Positions 18,626 to 28,929 of a stretch of DNA of 64,000 nt are shown in pieces. The first letter of the stretch is position 1, and every line of letters begins with the position of its first letter. The notes under the pieces were generated by a model. That model was not told where the DNA came from, did no database searches, and saw nothing but the letters and a program-made list of their open reading frames with translations. This DNA is from Streptomyces albus subsp. albus (GTDB taxonomy: Bacteria > Actinomycetota > Actinomycetes > Streptomycetales > Streptomycetaceae). Made by a program: the position numbers and the translations under genes. Location of the stretch: positions 224,812-288,811 of the forward strand of contig NZ_JODR01000004.1 in the NCBI RefSeq assembly GCF_000725885.1, given 5' to 3'.

Positions 18626-19546
18626 ATGGGCTGGACAGCGCGGAACATCCCCGACCAGGCCGGCCGCACGGCGGTGGTGACCGGCGCCAACAGCGGCATC
18701 GGCTTCGTGACGGCCCTGGAGCTGGCCCGGCGGGGTGCCCGTGTCGTGCTGGCCTGCCGCGACAAGGAGCGGGGGCGTGCGGCGCGGGACCGGCTGGTGC
18801 GGCAGCTTCCCGAGGCCGGGCCGCGGTGCGAGCTGCGGCTGCTGGACCTGGGCGATCTGTCGTCGGTGCGCGCGTTCGCCGGGGAGCTGCCCGACGAGCG
18901 GGTGGATGTGCTGGTCAACAACGCCGGGGTGATGGCGCTGCCGTACGGCCGGACCGCGGACGGTTTCGAGACGCAGTTCGGCATCAACCATCTGGGGCAC
19001 TTCGCCCTCACCGGGCTGCTGCTGGACCGGCTGCTGGCCGCCCCCGCGCCCCGGGTGGTGACCGTCTCCAGCGGTCTGCACGCGCTGGCCAACATCGACA
19101 TGAACGACCTCAACAGCGAACGGTCCTACCGCCGCTGGCTGGCCTACGGCCGTTCCAAGACGGCGAATCTGCTCTTCACGCACGAGCTGGCGCGCAGACT
19201 GGCCGACACTCCGCTGGTGGCCGCCGCCGCGCACCCCGGCTACGCGTCCACCAACCTGCTGACGGCGGGGGCCCGGATGGAGGGGAGGCGGGGCGTGGAG
19301 CGCGTCATGCGGCTGGGCTCCCGGCTCGTGGCCCAGTCCGCCGAGGCGGGTGCGCTGCCGACGCTGTACGCGGCGACCGCGCCGAGGGTGGCGGCGGACT
19401 CGTTCACGGGGCCGCGGTTCCTGGGCTGGCGGGGTGCCCCCGCACCGTCCTGGCGGGCTCCCTGGACGCTCGACGACAGGGCGTCGGCACGGCTGTGGGC
19501 GGCTTCCGAGCGGCTGACGGGGGTCGCGTACGGGATTCCGGCGTGA
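18626..19546 (+). CDS. Short-chain dehydrogenase/reductase (retinol-dehydrogenase-like)
   Basis: An NAD(P)-dependent oxidoreductase of 306 residues. The cofactor site is VVTGANSGIGFVTALEL. VLVNNAGVM and INHLGHFALTGLLL follow. The catalytic Ser lies in VVTVSSGLHAL and the YxxxK pair in AYGRSKTANLLFTHEL. The WTARNIPDQAGR N-terminus is the usual one for this actinobacterial subfamily. ATG at 18626 is chosen because it gives this canonical start, with GAG-rich sequence upstream. Its stop overlaps the GTG of the response-regulator gene (GTGA), so the two are translated together. Confidence 0.9.
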   Translation: MGWTARNIPDQAGRTAVVTGANSGIGFVTALELARRGARVVLACRDKERGRAARDRLVRQLPEAGPRCELRLLDLGDLSSVRAFAGELPDERVDVLVNNAGVMALPYGRTADGFETQFGINHLGHFALTGLLLDRLLAAPAPRVVTVSSGLHALANIDMNDLNSERSYRRWLAYGRSKTANLLFTHELARRLADTPLVAAAAHPGYASTNLLTAGARMEGRRGVERVMRLGSRLVAQSAEAGALPTLYAATAPRVAADSFTGPRFLGWRGAPAPSWRAPWTLDDRASARLWAASERLTGVAYGIPA

Positions 19547-20271
19547 TCCGGGTCCTGGTCGTCGACGACGACTTCATGGTGGCCAGGCTGCACAGCACGC
19601 TGGTGGGCCGGGTGCCCGGTTTCGAGGTGGCGGGGGTCGCGCACAGCGGCGCCGAGGCGCTGTCGCTGGTCCGCGCACTGGCGCCCGATCTGGTGCTGCT
19701 GGATCTGTACCTGCCGGACGTGAGCGGGCTGGAGGTGCTGCGCCGGCTGCGGGGCGACGGTGTGCCGGGCGGCGGCCCGGACGTGCTGGTGGTCACGGCG
19801 GCGCGGGACGCGGCGAGCGTCAGGGCGGCGCGGCACGGCGGCGCGGTGCAGTACGTCGTCAAACCGTTCAAGGGACGGCTGCTGACCGAACGGCTGGAGC
19901 GGTACGCGCAGGAGCGGCGCGAGTTCGAGGCGCTGACGGCGCCCGGCCAGGAGGAGCTGGACCGAGTCTTCTCGGGCGGCGGCACGGGCACCCCGCAGGG
20001 CGGAGGGGCGGCACCGGACGGTCCTGTCACCACCCGGTCCCGGCCGCTGCCCAAGGGGCTGACCGAGCAGACGGCCGCCCTGGTGCGGGCCACGCTCGAC
20101 GCCGTCCCGCCGGAGCTGGGGCTGTCCGCCTCCGAGTGCGCCGGACGCAGCGGCCTGTCCCGGGTGAGTGCCCGCCGCTATCTGGAGCATTTCGTGGCCA
20201 CGGGCACGGCGCGGGTGACGTTGCGGTACGGCACGACGGGCCGGCCGGAGCGCCGCTACCACCCGCTGTGA
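19543..20271 (+). CDS. Response regulator of the CitB/DpiA type, without a nearby kinase
   Basis: A 242-residue two-component regulator. The receiver has the acidic pocket VVDDD (residues 7-10), the phospho-acceptor Asp54 in LVLLDLYLPD, and the switch Lys in YVVKPFKGRL. After a Gly/Pro linker the C-terminus has SASECAGRSGLSRVSARRYLEHF and ARVTLRYGTTGRPERRY, the winged-helix seen in citrate/malate-type regulators. These are normally encoded beside a DcuS/CitA-type kinase, but none is present here. Instead the gene overlaps an SDR dehydrogenase gene by 4 bases, an unusual partner. The start is the GTG at 19543. Confidence 0.9.
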   Translation: MIRVLVVDDDFMVARLHSTLVGRVPGFEVAGVAHSGAEALSLVRALAPDLVLLDLYLPDVSGLEVLRRLRGDGVPGGGPDVLVVTAARDAASVRAARHGGAVQYVVKPFKGRLLTERLERYAQERREFEALTAPGQEELDRVFSGGGTGTPQGGGAAPDGPVTTRSRPLPKGLTEQTAALVRATLDAVPPELGLSASECAGRSGLSRVSARRYLEHFVATGTARVTLRYGTTGRPERRYHPL

Positions 20272-20311
20272 TCCGGCACCGGGCATGCGGCGCATGGTGC
20301 CCGGAACACCG

Positions 20312-20342
20312 TTGCCTTGACGTCCACGTCAGGCCCTAGCGT
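20312..20342 (+). promoter_or_regulatory. MerR-type promoter and operator with 19-bp spacer
   Basis: TTGCCT (20312-20317) and TAGCGT (20337-20342) are separated by 19 bases. The spacer contains the perfect dyad TGACGT-CC-ACGTCA at 20318-20331. An over-long spacer with a dyad is the hallmark of promoters that MerR proteins activate by untwisting DNA. It lies about 50 bases before the MerR gene, so autoregulation is likely. Confidence 0.75.
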
Positions 20343-20393
20343 GCGACGCACCGTCGGGGCACTCCGGTGGCACAGTGACCGGAGGGAGCCGCG

Positions 20394-20867
20394 GTGCTGG
20401 ACGTTCGGGAAGGGGTGGGCCTGGTGCGGATCGGTGAGCTGGCCGAGCGGGCGGGTACGACCACGCGGACCTTGCGCTACTACGAGGCGCGGGGCCTGCT
20501 GACGGCGGCGCGGGACGCACAGGGGCACCGGGTCTTCACCGAGGACGACCTGCGGGTGCTGCGGCAGATCAGGACGCTGCGGGAGCACGGGTTCGACCTG
20601 GAGGAGACCCGCCCGTTCGTGGAGTGTCTGCGGGCGGGCCATCCGGCGGGCGACGCGTGCCCCGACTCGCTGGAGGTCTACCGCCGCAAACTCGCCGAAC
20701 TGGACGCCTGCATCGCGGATCTGCGCTCCGTACGGGACGAGGTCGGCGCACGGCTGGCCCGCGCGGAGGCCGAGGCCGGCGCGGGCCGGGGGGCGGAGCC
20801 CCGCTGTGCGCTGACGTGGCCGGCGGCCGTACCGCCGCACGCGACCGAAGAGGAGACACCCGCATGA
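20394..20867 (+). CDS. MerR-family transcriptional regulator
   Basis: A 157-residue MerR activator. The N-terminal winged helix reads RIGELAERAGTTTRTLRYYEARGLL, followed by RVFTEDDLRVLRQIRTLREHGFDLEE and a dimerisation helix. The effector region holds Cys in FVECLRAG and GDACPD (CX10C) and a later RCAL, which could bind a metal or sense redox state; this is inference. GTG at 20394 has GGAGGGAG five bases upstream. Its stop overlaps the start of a thioredoxin gene (ATGA), so the pair forms an operon under the MerR-type promoter. Confidence 0.9.
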   Translation: MLDVREGVGLVRIGELAERAGTTTRTLRYYEARGLLTAARDAQGHRVFTEDDLRVLRQIRTLREHGFDLEETRPFVECLRAGHPAGDACPDSLEVYRRKLAELDACIADLRSVRDEVGARLARAEAEAGAGRGAEPRCALTWPAAVPPHATEEETPA

Positions 20868-21214
20868 CGATGACCGCACAGTCCACCGCCCCGCTGCCCG
20901 AGGTGACCGATGCGACGTTCGCCGAGGAGGTGCTGCGTTCGCCGGTGCCGGTGCTGGTGGACTTCACCGCCGCCTGGTGCCCGCCGTGCCGGATGGTCGC
21001 CCCGGTGCTGGCCCGGATCGCCGAGGAGCGTCGGGGCGCGCTCAAGGTGGTCTCGCTGGACGTGGACCGCAACCCCGCCACGCAGGCCGCCTACGCGGTG
21101 CTGTCGATGCCGACGCTGATGCTCTTCCGGGCCGGGGAGCCGGCCCGGGTGGTGGTGGGCGCCCGCCCCAAGCGCCGTCTGGAGGAGGAGCTGGGCCTGG
21201 ACCAACCACGCTGA
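20864..21214 (+). CDS. trxA: Thioredoxin
   Basis: A 116-residue thioredoxin that reduces protein disulfides in the cytoplasm. The active site is AAWCPPCRMVAPVL, with Pro-Pro rather than the usual Gly-Pro between the cysteines, which is expected to alter redox potential. The cis-Pro loop is LSMPTLMLFRAGE. It is coupled to the MerR gene by a 4-base overlap, pointing to stress-induced expression. As Streptomyces carries several thioredoxins, the symbol denotes the family only. Confidence 0.92.
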   Translation: MTMTAQSTAPLPEVTDATFAEEVLRSPVPVLVDFTAAWCPPCRMVAPVLARIAEERRGALKVVSLDVDRNPATQAAYAVLSMPTLMLFRAGEPARVVVGARPKRRLEEELGLDQPR

Positions 21215-21295
21215 CCCGTACGGGCACCGCGGACCGCTGCGGGCACCACTGACCGCGCGGGCACCGAGGCTTCCCCGCGCGGGCTCCGAAAGGGT

Positions 21296-21327
21296 GGAGG
21301 CGGCACCCCCGCACGGGTGCCGCCTCC
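21296..21327. terminator. Bidirectional terminator between the thioredoxin gene and ppdK
   Basis: A perfect 12-bp stem, GGAGGCGGCACC and GGTGCCGCCTCC, with an 8-base loop, sits between two convergent genes. Confidence 0.85.
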
Positions 21328-21401
21328 TGGTGGCCGGGCGCCGTCCGCGGGTGAGGGTGGAAGGGCGGACGGTGCCCGGCGGGGTGGTGAGGGCCGGTGG
21401 G

Positions 21402-24143
<2,742 letters not shown>

Positions 24144-24545
24144 CGGACTCGGCTCCTCGTGGTCGGCTGCCCTGACGGCGGGGAGCGTACCCAGATCGAA
24201 GGCTTGCGAGTACGTCCATCAGCACGTCACGCGGCCGTAACCACCCATCTGCCGAGAGATCGAAAGTGAACCGCGCTTACGGCTGATTGGGGGTGCCATT
24301 CAGAGACCGAACGGAGGATGACGCACAGCCACGCCGCGCGGCTACTTGTTCACGTACGGCGATGCATGCGTACAAGACGGGAACCAAGGCTCGGTAAAAC
24401 CGGAGGGCGCTCCTTGGAGAACTGCAACTCTCATTTGAGCGCTCACATGAGCGCACCCCTTATCAAGGTGGCGCGAATCACGCGGCCATTCGAGTGAACG
24501 TCTCACGATGCGGACAGCGGTCGGGGCGGCAGTACATTGCCCCGC
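24144..24545. other. 402-base intergenic region with short palindromes
   Basis: No gene is seen here. It holds the divergent control regions of ppdK and the gamma-glutamylcyclotransferase-like gene. TGAGCGCTCA, a perfect 10-bp palindrome, lies at 24436-24445 and a half copy TGAGCGCA at 24448-24455. TACATT at 24533-24538 sits 7 bases before the GTG at 24546 and fits a leaderless -10 element. The region is less GC-rich than its flanks. Confidence 0.5.
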
Positions 24546-25022
24546 GTGACCGCGCCCCACAGCACCCCCGCCGACCGCCTCGCCCCCGTCGACACCGCCG
24601 TCGACGCCCTCTTCGTCTACGGCACCCTGCGCTTCCGCCGCATCCTGACGGCACTTCTCGGCCATGTCCCGCCCGGCACCCCCGCCACCGCCGACGGCTG
24701 GCGCACCGCCGCCCTGCGCGGCAGGCCCTACCCCGGCCTGGTCGCCGCCCCGGGCGCCACCGCACACGGGCTGGTGCTGACCGGACTCGGGCCGCGCACC
24801 TGGCAGATCCTGGACGCCTTCGAGGACGACGCGTACGTCCTGCGGCCCCTCACCGTCGAACCCGCACCCGCCCACCGCGGCCGGACATGGGCGTACCTGT
24901 GGGACGACCCGGCGCAGGTGTGCCCCGGCGACTGGGAGGCCGACGTCTTCGCCGGTGAACTGCTCGACGCGTACGCCACCCGCCTGGAGACGGCCGCACG
25001 CATACGGCGCGGCCGGCGGTGA
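24546..25022 (+). CDS. Gamma-glutamylcyclotransferase-like (AIG2 fold) protein
   Basis: A 158-residue protein of the GGCT/AIG2 fold. The signature ALFVYGTLRFRRI contains the YGTLR glycine loop that binds gamma-glutamyl substrates. Downstream are YPGLVAAPGATAHGLVLTGLGP and WQILDAFEDDAYVLRPLTVE, with the Glu/Asp expected near the active site. AYLWDDP is the final strand. Substrate is not inferable. GTG at 24546 is chosen because TACATT lies 7 bases upstream, implying a leaderless message; a TTG at 24537 overlaps that element. Confidence 0.82.
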   Translation: MTAPHSTPADRLAPVDTAVDALFVYGTLRFRRILTALLGHVPPGTPATADGWRTAALRGRPYPGLVAAPGATAHGLVLTGLGPRTWQILDAFEDDAYVLRPLTVEPAPAHRGRTWAYLWDDPAQVCPGDWEADVFAGELLDAYATRLETAARIRRGRR

Positions 25023-25064
25023 CCCCACCGCCGGCCGCGCCGGAAAACACGGAAGAAGCGGGCC

Positions 25065-26231
25065 TCAGCCGCCCGAGGTGTCCGCCTCGGCGTCCGCGCC
25101 GAGCGCCGTACCGCACTCGTACGGGTCAGCCAGCCAGCCGTCGGGCAGCACCACCTTGTTGCGCGAGTGGGTACGCCCACGCGGGCCGTCCGCGCCCTGC
25201 GGCCACTCCTGCGACAGGTCCAACTCGTCCAGCAGGCCGCGCAGCTCCGCCAGCGAACCGGCCACCGCCAGCCGCCGGCGCATCTCCGAGCCCACGGAGA
25301 ACCCCTTGGTGTACCAGGCCACGTGCTTGCGGAAGTCGATGACGCCGCGCTCCTCGTCGCCGAGCCACTCCCCCAGCAGCCGCGCGTGCCGCACCATCAC
25401 CTCGGCGACCTCGCGCAGGGTGGGCCGCGCGTACCCCTGCGAACCCTCGCCCGAGAGTGCGGCCACCAGATCCGCGAACAGCCACGGCCGACCCAGACAG
25501 CCCCGGCCCACCACGACACCGTCGCAGCCGGTCCGCCGCATCATGCGCACCGCGTCGTCCGCCGACCAGATGTCCCCGTTGCCCAGCACCGGGATCTCCG
25601 GCACGGCCTCCTTGAGCCGCGCGATGGCCTCCCAGTCGGCGGTACCGCCGTAGTGCTGGGCGGCGGTGCGGCCGTGCAGCGCGATGGCGGTGATGCCCTC
25701 CTCCACGGCGATCCGCCCGGCGTCCAGATACGTCAGGTGATCGTCGTCGATGCCCTTGCGCATCTTCATCGTCACCGGCAGCCCGCCCGCGTTCCCGACG
25801 GCCTCGTGCAGGATGGCGCGCAGCAGCGGACGCTTGTACGGCAGCGCCGACCCGCCGCCCTTCCGGGTCACCTTGGGTACGGGGCAGCCGAAGTTGAGGT
25901 CGATGTGGTCGGCCAGGTCCTCGTCGGCGATCATCCGCACCGCCTTGCCGACGGTCACCGGGTCCACGCCGTACAGCTGGATCGAACGCGGCTTCTCGCT
26001 CGCGTCGAAGTGCACGAGCTGCATCGTCTTCTCGTTGCGCTCGACCAGCGCCCGCGTCGTGATCATCTCGCTGACGAACAGCCCCCGGCCGCCCGAGAAC
26101 TCCCTGCACAGGGTCCGGAACGGAGCGTTGGTGATCCCGGCCATCGGCGCCAGCACCACGGGCGGCTCGACCGTGTGCGGTCCGATCTGCAACGGCCGGC
26201 CGATCTGCGGCGAGGGGGCGGGCTCGGTCAT
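25065..26231 (-). CDS. dusB: tRNA-dihydrouridine synthase B
   Basis: An FMN enzyme that reduces uridine to dihydrouridine in tRNA using NADPH. At 388 residues it is normal for actinobacteria. VLAPMAGITNAPFRTLCREF starts the TIM barrel. IDLNFGCPVPKVTRKGGGSAL carries the catalytic Cys. VTMKMRKGIDDDHLTYLDAG, ALHGRTAAQHYGGTADW and IPVLGNGDIWSADDA are FMN and tRNA contacts. VVGRGCLGRPWLF is the C-terminal phosphate loop. ATG at 26231 is chosen because it gives a canonical N-terminus (MTEPAPSPQIGRPLQIG) with AGAAGGA upstream. Confidence 0.96.
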   Translation of the reverse strand: MTEPAPSPQIGRPLQIGPHTVEPPVVLAPMAGITNAPFRTLCREFSGGRGLFVSEMITTRALVERNEKTMQLVHFDASEKPRSIQLYGVDPVTVGKAVRMIADEDLADHIDLNFGCPVPKVTRKGGGSALPYKRPLLRAILHEAVGNAGGLPVTMKMRKGIDDDHLTYLDAGRIAVEEGITAIALHGRTAAQHYGGTADWEAIARLKEAVPEIPVLGNGDIWSADDAVRMMRRTGCDGVVVGRGCLGRPWLFADLVAALSGEGSQGYARPTLREVAEVMVRHARLLGEWLGDEERGVIDFRKHVAWYTKGFSVGSEMRRRLAVAGSLAELRGLLDELDLSQEWPQGADGPRGRTHSRNKVVLPDGWLADPYECGTALGADAEADTSGG

Positions 26232-26302
26232 GGGGCGGCGGTCCTTCTGGGGTCGGCGACGGACAGGGCGACTCCCCATTGTCCCCCATACGCGCCCACG
26301 CC

Positions 26303-26331
26303 CCGCGGGGGTGCACCGGGCACCCCCGCGG
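26303..26331. terminator. Strong stem-loop between the ATPase gene and dusB
   Basis: A perfect 12-bp stem, CCGCGGGGGTGC and GCACCCCCGCGG, with a 5-base loop. It lies 25 bases past the stop of the HATPase gene at 26357 and before the dusB start, so it likely insulates the two. Confidence 0.78.
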
Positions 26332-26356
26332 TGTGCGCGGACCCACCGGCGCCGGG

Positions 26357-26767
26357 TCACCCGGCCTCGGCGTCCCCCCTCAGCGCCAGGTGCACCCAGA
26401 CGGTCTTGCCCGCGCCGACGCGGGGGCGCACGCCCCACGCCTGGGCGAGCGCGTCCACCAGCAGTAAGCCCCGGCCCGACGTCTCGTCCTCCGCCGGCTT
26501 GCGCAGCTCCGGCATCTCCCACTGGTATGAGTCGGACACCTCGACGACCAGGACACCTTCGCGGCGGCGCAGCACCAGTTCGAAGTAGTCGCCGATTCCC
26601 CGGGCGTGCAGCACCACATTGGTCGCCAACTCACTGGTGACGAGCACCGCCTGAGGGCTCACCCGCCCCAGCCGCCACTCTCTGAGCACCCTTGCGGTGT
26701 GGTTCCGCGCTCTGGACACGGAGCGCACATCGACACGGAACCTGGCAACGGCTGTTCGCCCGGACAT
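26357..26767 (-). CDS. RsbW-type HATPase of a whiJ/abaA-like locus
   Basis: A single GHKL ATPase domain of 136 residues. The N-box is SELATNVVLHARG, the G1 region VVEVSDSYQWEMP lacks the usual Gly pair, and G2 is TSGRGLLLVDALAQAWG, ending KTVWVHLAL. It is divergent from an XRE regulator followed by a DUF397 gene. This three-part set recurs many times in Streptomyces genomes; the characterised examples, abaA and whiJ, affect antibiotic production and sporulation. GGGGAGG precedes the ATG. The partner and target are unknown. Confidence 0.87.
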   Translation of the reverse strand: MSGRTAVARFRVDVRSVSRARNHTARVLREWRLGRVSPQAVLVTSELATNVVLHARGIGDYFELVLRRREGVLVVEVSDSYQWEMPELRKPAEDETSGRGLLLVDALAQAWGVRPRVGAGKTVWVHLALRGDAEAG

Positions 26768-26932
26768 GGGGCCTCCCCGGGGGCGGCAGAGCGGATGGAA
26801 TCACGCTCCGCATTCCCGTGAGTGCGGTGCGTGATGGCGCTCACGTTAGAGGGGCCGCTCAACGTTGTGCAACTTTGCATTCAGAGAACACGCACGAAGC
26901 TGCGAGCCCAACTGCCCTCCGTGTACGGTTCG

Positions 26933-26959
26933 TTGCCGTGCGGAGTGCACGCACGGCAA
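26933..26959 (+). promoter_or_regulatory. Hairpin in the leader of the WhiJ-like gene, next to its ribosome site
   Basis: TTGCCGTGC (26933-26941) and GCACGGCAA (26951-26959) form a perfect 9-bp stem with a 9-base loop. The last two bases belong to the AAGGAGA ribosome site that begins at 26958. It may tune translation or mark an operator. Confidence 0.5.
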
Positions 26960-26968
26960 GGAGAAGAC

Positions 26969-27838
26969 ATGCCCGCAGGTGGACGCCCTACGATGCGAAG
27001 CCGTCGCCTCGGCTCAGCTCTCCGCCGCCTCCGCGAGGCGGCACGGCTGGACCAGCAGCAGGCGGCCGAGTACATCGGCGGCTCCAAGGCCAAGATCAGC
27101 CGCGTCGAGGCGGGCCAGGTGGCCGCCCGGCCCGGCGACGTCCGGCTGCTGCTGGAGCTGTACGGGGTCCAGGACCCCGATGTCTCCCGACACCTTGAGC
27201 AGTTGGCCCGGGACTCCAACAAGCGGGGATGGTGGCTCAACTATGTCGTTCCGGACGGGTTCGGCGACTACGTGGCCCTGGAAGAGGACGCCACCTGCAT
27301 TCGCAGTTGGCAGCCACTACTGATCCCCGGATTGCCGCAATCTCCCGAGTACACCCGCACGCTCGTGGAAGGGAACCCGAACGTCACAGACCCGGCGCTC
27401 GCCGAGCAGGTGGTCAAGGTGAGGCAGGAACGACGCCAGCGCGTCTTCGACTCGGGTACTCGTTTCACCGCTGTCATCGGAGAGGCCGCGCTCGCGTCAC
27501 CGATACCGTCGAGAGCCGTCCACCTCGGACAGCTTGCCGACTTGTTGGAGAGCGCACAACGCCCGCACGTGACGGTGCAGGTACTCCCAGCCGCCGAATG
27601 GCACATCACGCGCTGCGCACCGGGGTTCGTGATGCTCTCCTTCGACGGCGAGTGGTCTCCCGCAGTGGTGAGCCAGGACATCCAGGACAACATCGTCATT
27701 GCCGAGGGCAGTGAACAGATCGCGCGCTACGCCACAGCCTTCGAAGCGTGTCAGGCCACAGCTCTGACACCCGGCAAGAGCGAGGAGTACATCCGGGACC
27801 TCCTTGAACGTCTCAGTGAGGAGCCGACTCAGCAGTGA
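26969..27838 (+). CDS. XRE/WhiJ-like regulator with C-terminal DUF5753
   Basis: A 289-residue regulator. Residues ~8-65 are a helix-turn-helix (LGSALRRLREAARLDQQQAAEYIG, SKAKISRVEAGQVAARPGDV). The C-terminal DUF5753 region has WQPLLIPGLPQSPEYTRTLVEGN, VRQERRQRVFD, FTAVIGEAALASP, HVTVQVLPAAEWH and FVMLSFDGEWSPAVVSQDI. This is the WhiJ/AbaA-ORFA-type protein whose target is usually the adjacent small acidic DUF397 protein. ATG at 26969 has AAGGAGA upstream. Its stop overlaps the GTG of the DUF397 gene. Confidence 0.9.
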   Translation: MPAGGRPTMRSRRLGSALRRLREAARLDQQQAAEYIGGSKAKISRVEAGQVAARPGDVRLLLELYGVQDPDVSRHLEQLARDSNKRGWWLNYVVPDGFGDYVALEEDATCIRSWQPLLIPGLPQSPEYTRTLVEGNPNVTDPALAEQVVKVRQERRQRVFDSGTRFTAVIGEAALASPIPSRAVHLGQLADLLESAQRPHVTVQVLPAAEWHITRCAPGFVMLSFDGEWSPAVVSQDIQDNIVIAEGSEQIARYATAFEACQATALTPGKSEEYIRDLLERLSEEPTQQ

Positions 27839-28065
27839 AGCCCCCGCCCACCGTCACGTCCCCTTTCCGCAGGTCCTCGTACTCCGGGCCCGATCACAGC
27901 GAATGCGTCGAAGTCGCCATCACAGCCGACGGCGGGCGGGCGGTCCGCGACAGCAAGGACCCCGCACGCGGGACCGCATACTTCGGGCCCCACGCCTGGC
28001 AGGCGCTCCTCTCCCACATCCGGACGGCGCGAGCACCGCGCGAAGGGGCGCCCCCGCGCAGTTGA
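27835..28065 (+). CDS. DUF397-family small protein
   Basis: A 76-residue protein. It shows the DUF397 core FRRSSYSGPDHSECVEVAI, then AVRDSKDPARG and the closing helix WQALLSHIR. In Streptomyces these proteins pair with WhiJ-like regulators, and in a few cases the pair behaves like a toxin-antitoxin or a developmental switch. The GTG start overlaps the upstream stop (GTGA), giving tight coupling. Confidence 0.9.
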   Translation: MKPPPTVTSPFRRSSYSGPDHSECVEVAITADGGRAVRDSKDPARGTAYFGPHAWQALLSHIRTARAPREGAPPRS

Positions 28066-28159
28066 GGTGGCCGCCGGCACGGCTGGGGCGCGGGCCCCAC
28101 CGCCCGCTCATCCGCCGCGCGAGCCGCAGAGGCGGAAGAGCCGTGCCGTATCCGGCTCC

Positions 28160-28744
28160 TTACCCGCGCAACGCCTGCGACAGCGCGTCGATCGTCACGC
28201 CGACGATCGACCGGAGCTGCGCCGGGCTCGCCCCGGCCCTGCTCATGACGGCGAGCGACTGGTTCACCGCCGCCGCGTGCACGGCGAAGGTCTCGGCGTC
28301 GTGGTCGGACAGTCGCCCGGCCTTCAGCGCGGTGCGCAGGCGCGAGTACTGGAGGTCGAGTGCCTGCTCGGCGTGCGCCGCGACACCCGGGCTCAGCACG
28401 GGGATCGACATGGCCGACTGGGCGATCAGGCACCCGTCGGGCAGTTCGGGGTCGGCGATGCGCTCAAGGGTGACGTCGAAGAACGCGCGGACGGCGGCGA
28501 CGGGATCGGAGGCCGCGGATGCCAGTGCGGCCTCGTACTTCTCGCCGTAGCGCGTGGCGTAGAGATCAAGGCAGCGCAGGAAGAGCCGGTCCTTGTCGCC
28601 GAAGGAGGAGTAGAGGGAACTGCGGTTCAGGCCGGTGGCCCGGGACAGATCGTCCAGTGAGGTGTCGGCGTAGCCCTCGCGCCAGAACTGGATCATCGCG
28701 GCGTCGAGCGCCTTGTCCATGTCGAACTGCTTCTTGCCTGCCAC
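28160..28744 (-). CDS. TetR-family repressor
   Basis: A 194-residue TetR regulator. The N-terminal helix-turn-helix has ALDAAMIQFWREGYADTSLDDLSRATGLNRSSLYSSFGDKD. The C-terminal ligand domain has PDGCLIAQSAMSIPVLSP and a conserved Cys, as in TetR_C_16/AcrR-like regulators of hydrolases or oxidoreductases. GTG at 28744 has GGAAG upstream. It faces an alpha/beta-hydrolase gene, and a perfect 24-bp palindrome lies in the shared promoter region, so it very likely represses both. Confidence 0.9.
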   Translation of the reverse strand: MAGKKQFDMDKALDAAMIQFWREGYADTSLDDLSRATGLNRSSLYSSFGDKDRLFLRCLDLYATRYGEKYEAALASAASDPVAAVRAFFDVTLERIADPELPDGCLIAQSAMSIPVLSPGVAAHAEQALDLQYSRLRTALKAGRLSDHDAETFAVHAAAVNQSLAVMSRAGASPAQLRSIVGVTIDALSQALRG

Positions 28745-28799
28745 GCGGGCACTTCCTTGCCGAGGTGTCGATGATGCGGTCCGTGTCGCACACCATTCT

Positions 28800-28823
28800 A
28801 TCTTGAACCGCTCGGTTCAAGAT
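28800..28823. promoter_or_regulatory. Perfect 24-bp palindrome, predicted TetR operator
   Basis: Two 11-base arms, ATCTTGAACCG and CGGTTCAAGAT, are separated by CT. The site lies 56 bases upstream of the tetR start and about 107 before the hydrolase start, where the divergent promoters should be. Length and symmetry fit a TetR dimer pair. Confidence 0.85.
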
Positions 28824-28929
28824 GTGTTAGCGTTCAAACGTGGTCATGGCCAGGCACACCGCGCACTCGCGCCATCGCCGTCGGCTGCACCGTCCCGACC
28901 ACACACCCCGACACCGACGGAGGAACCCC

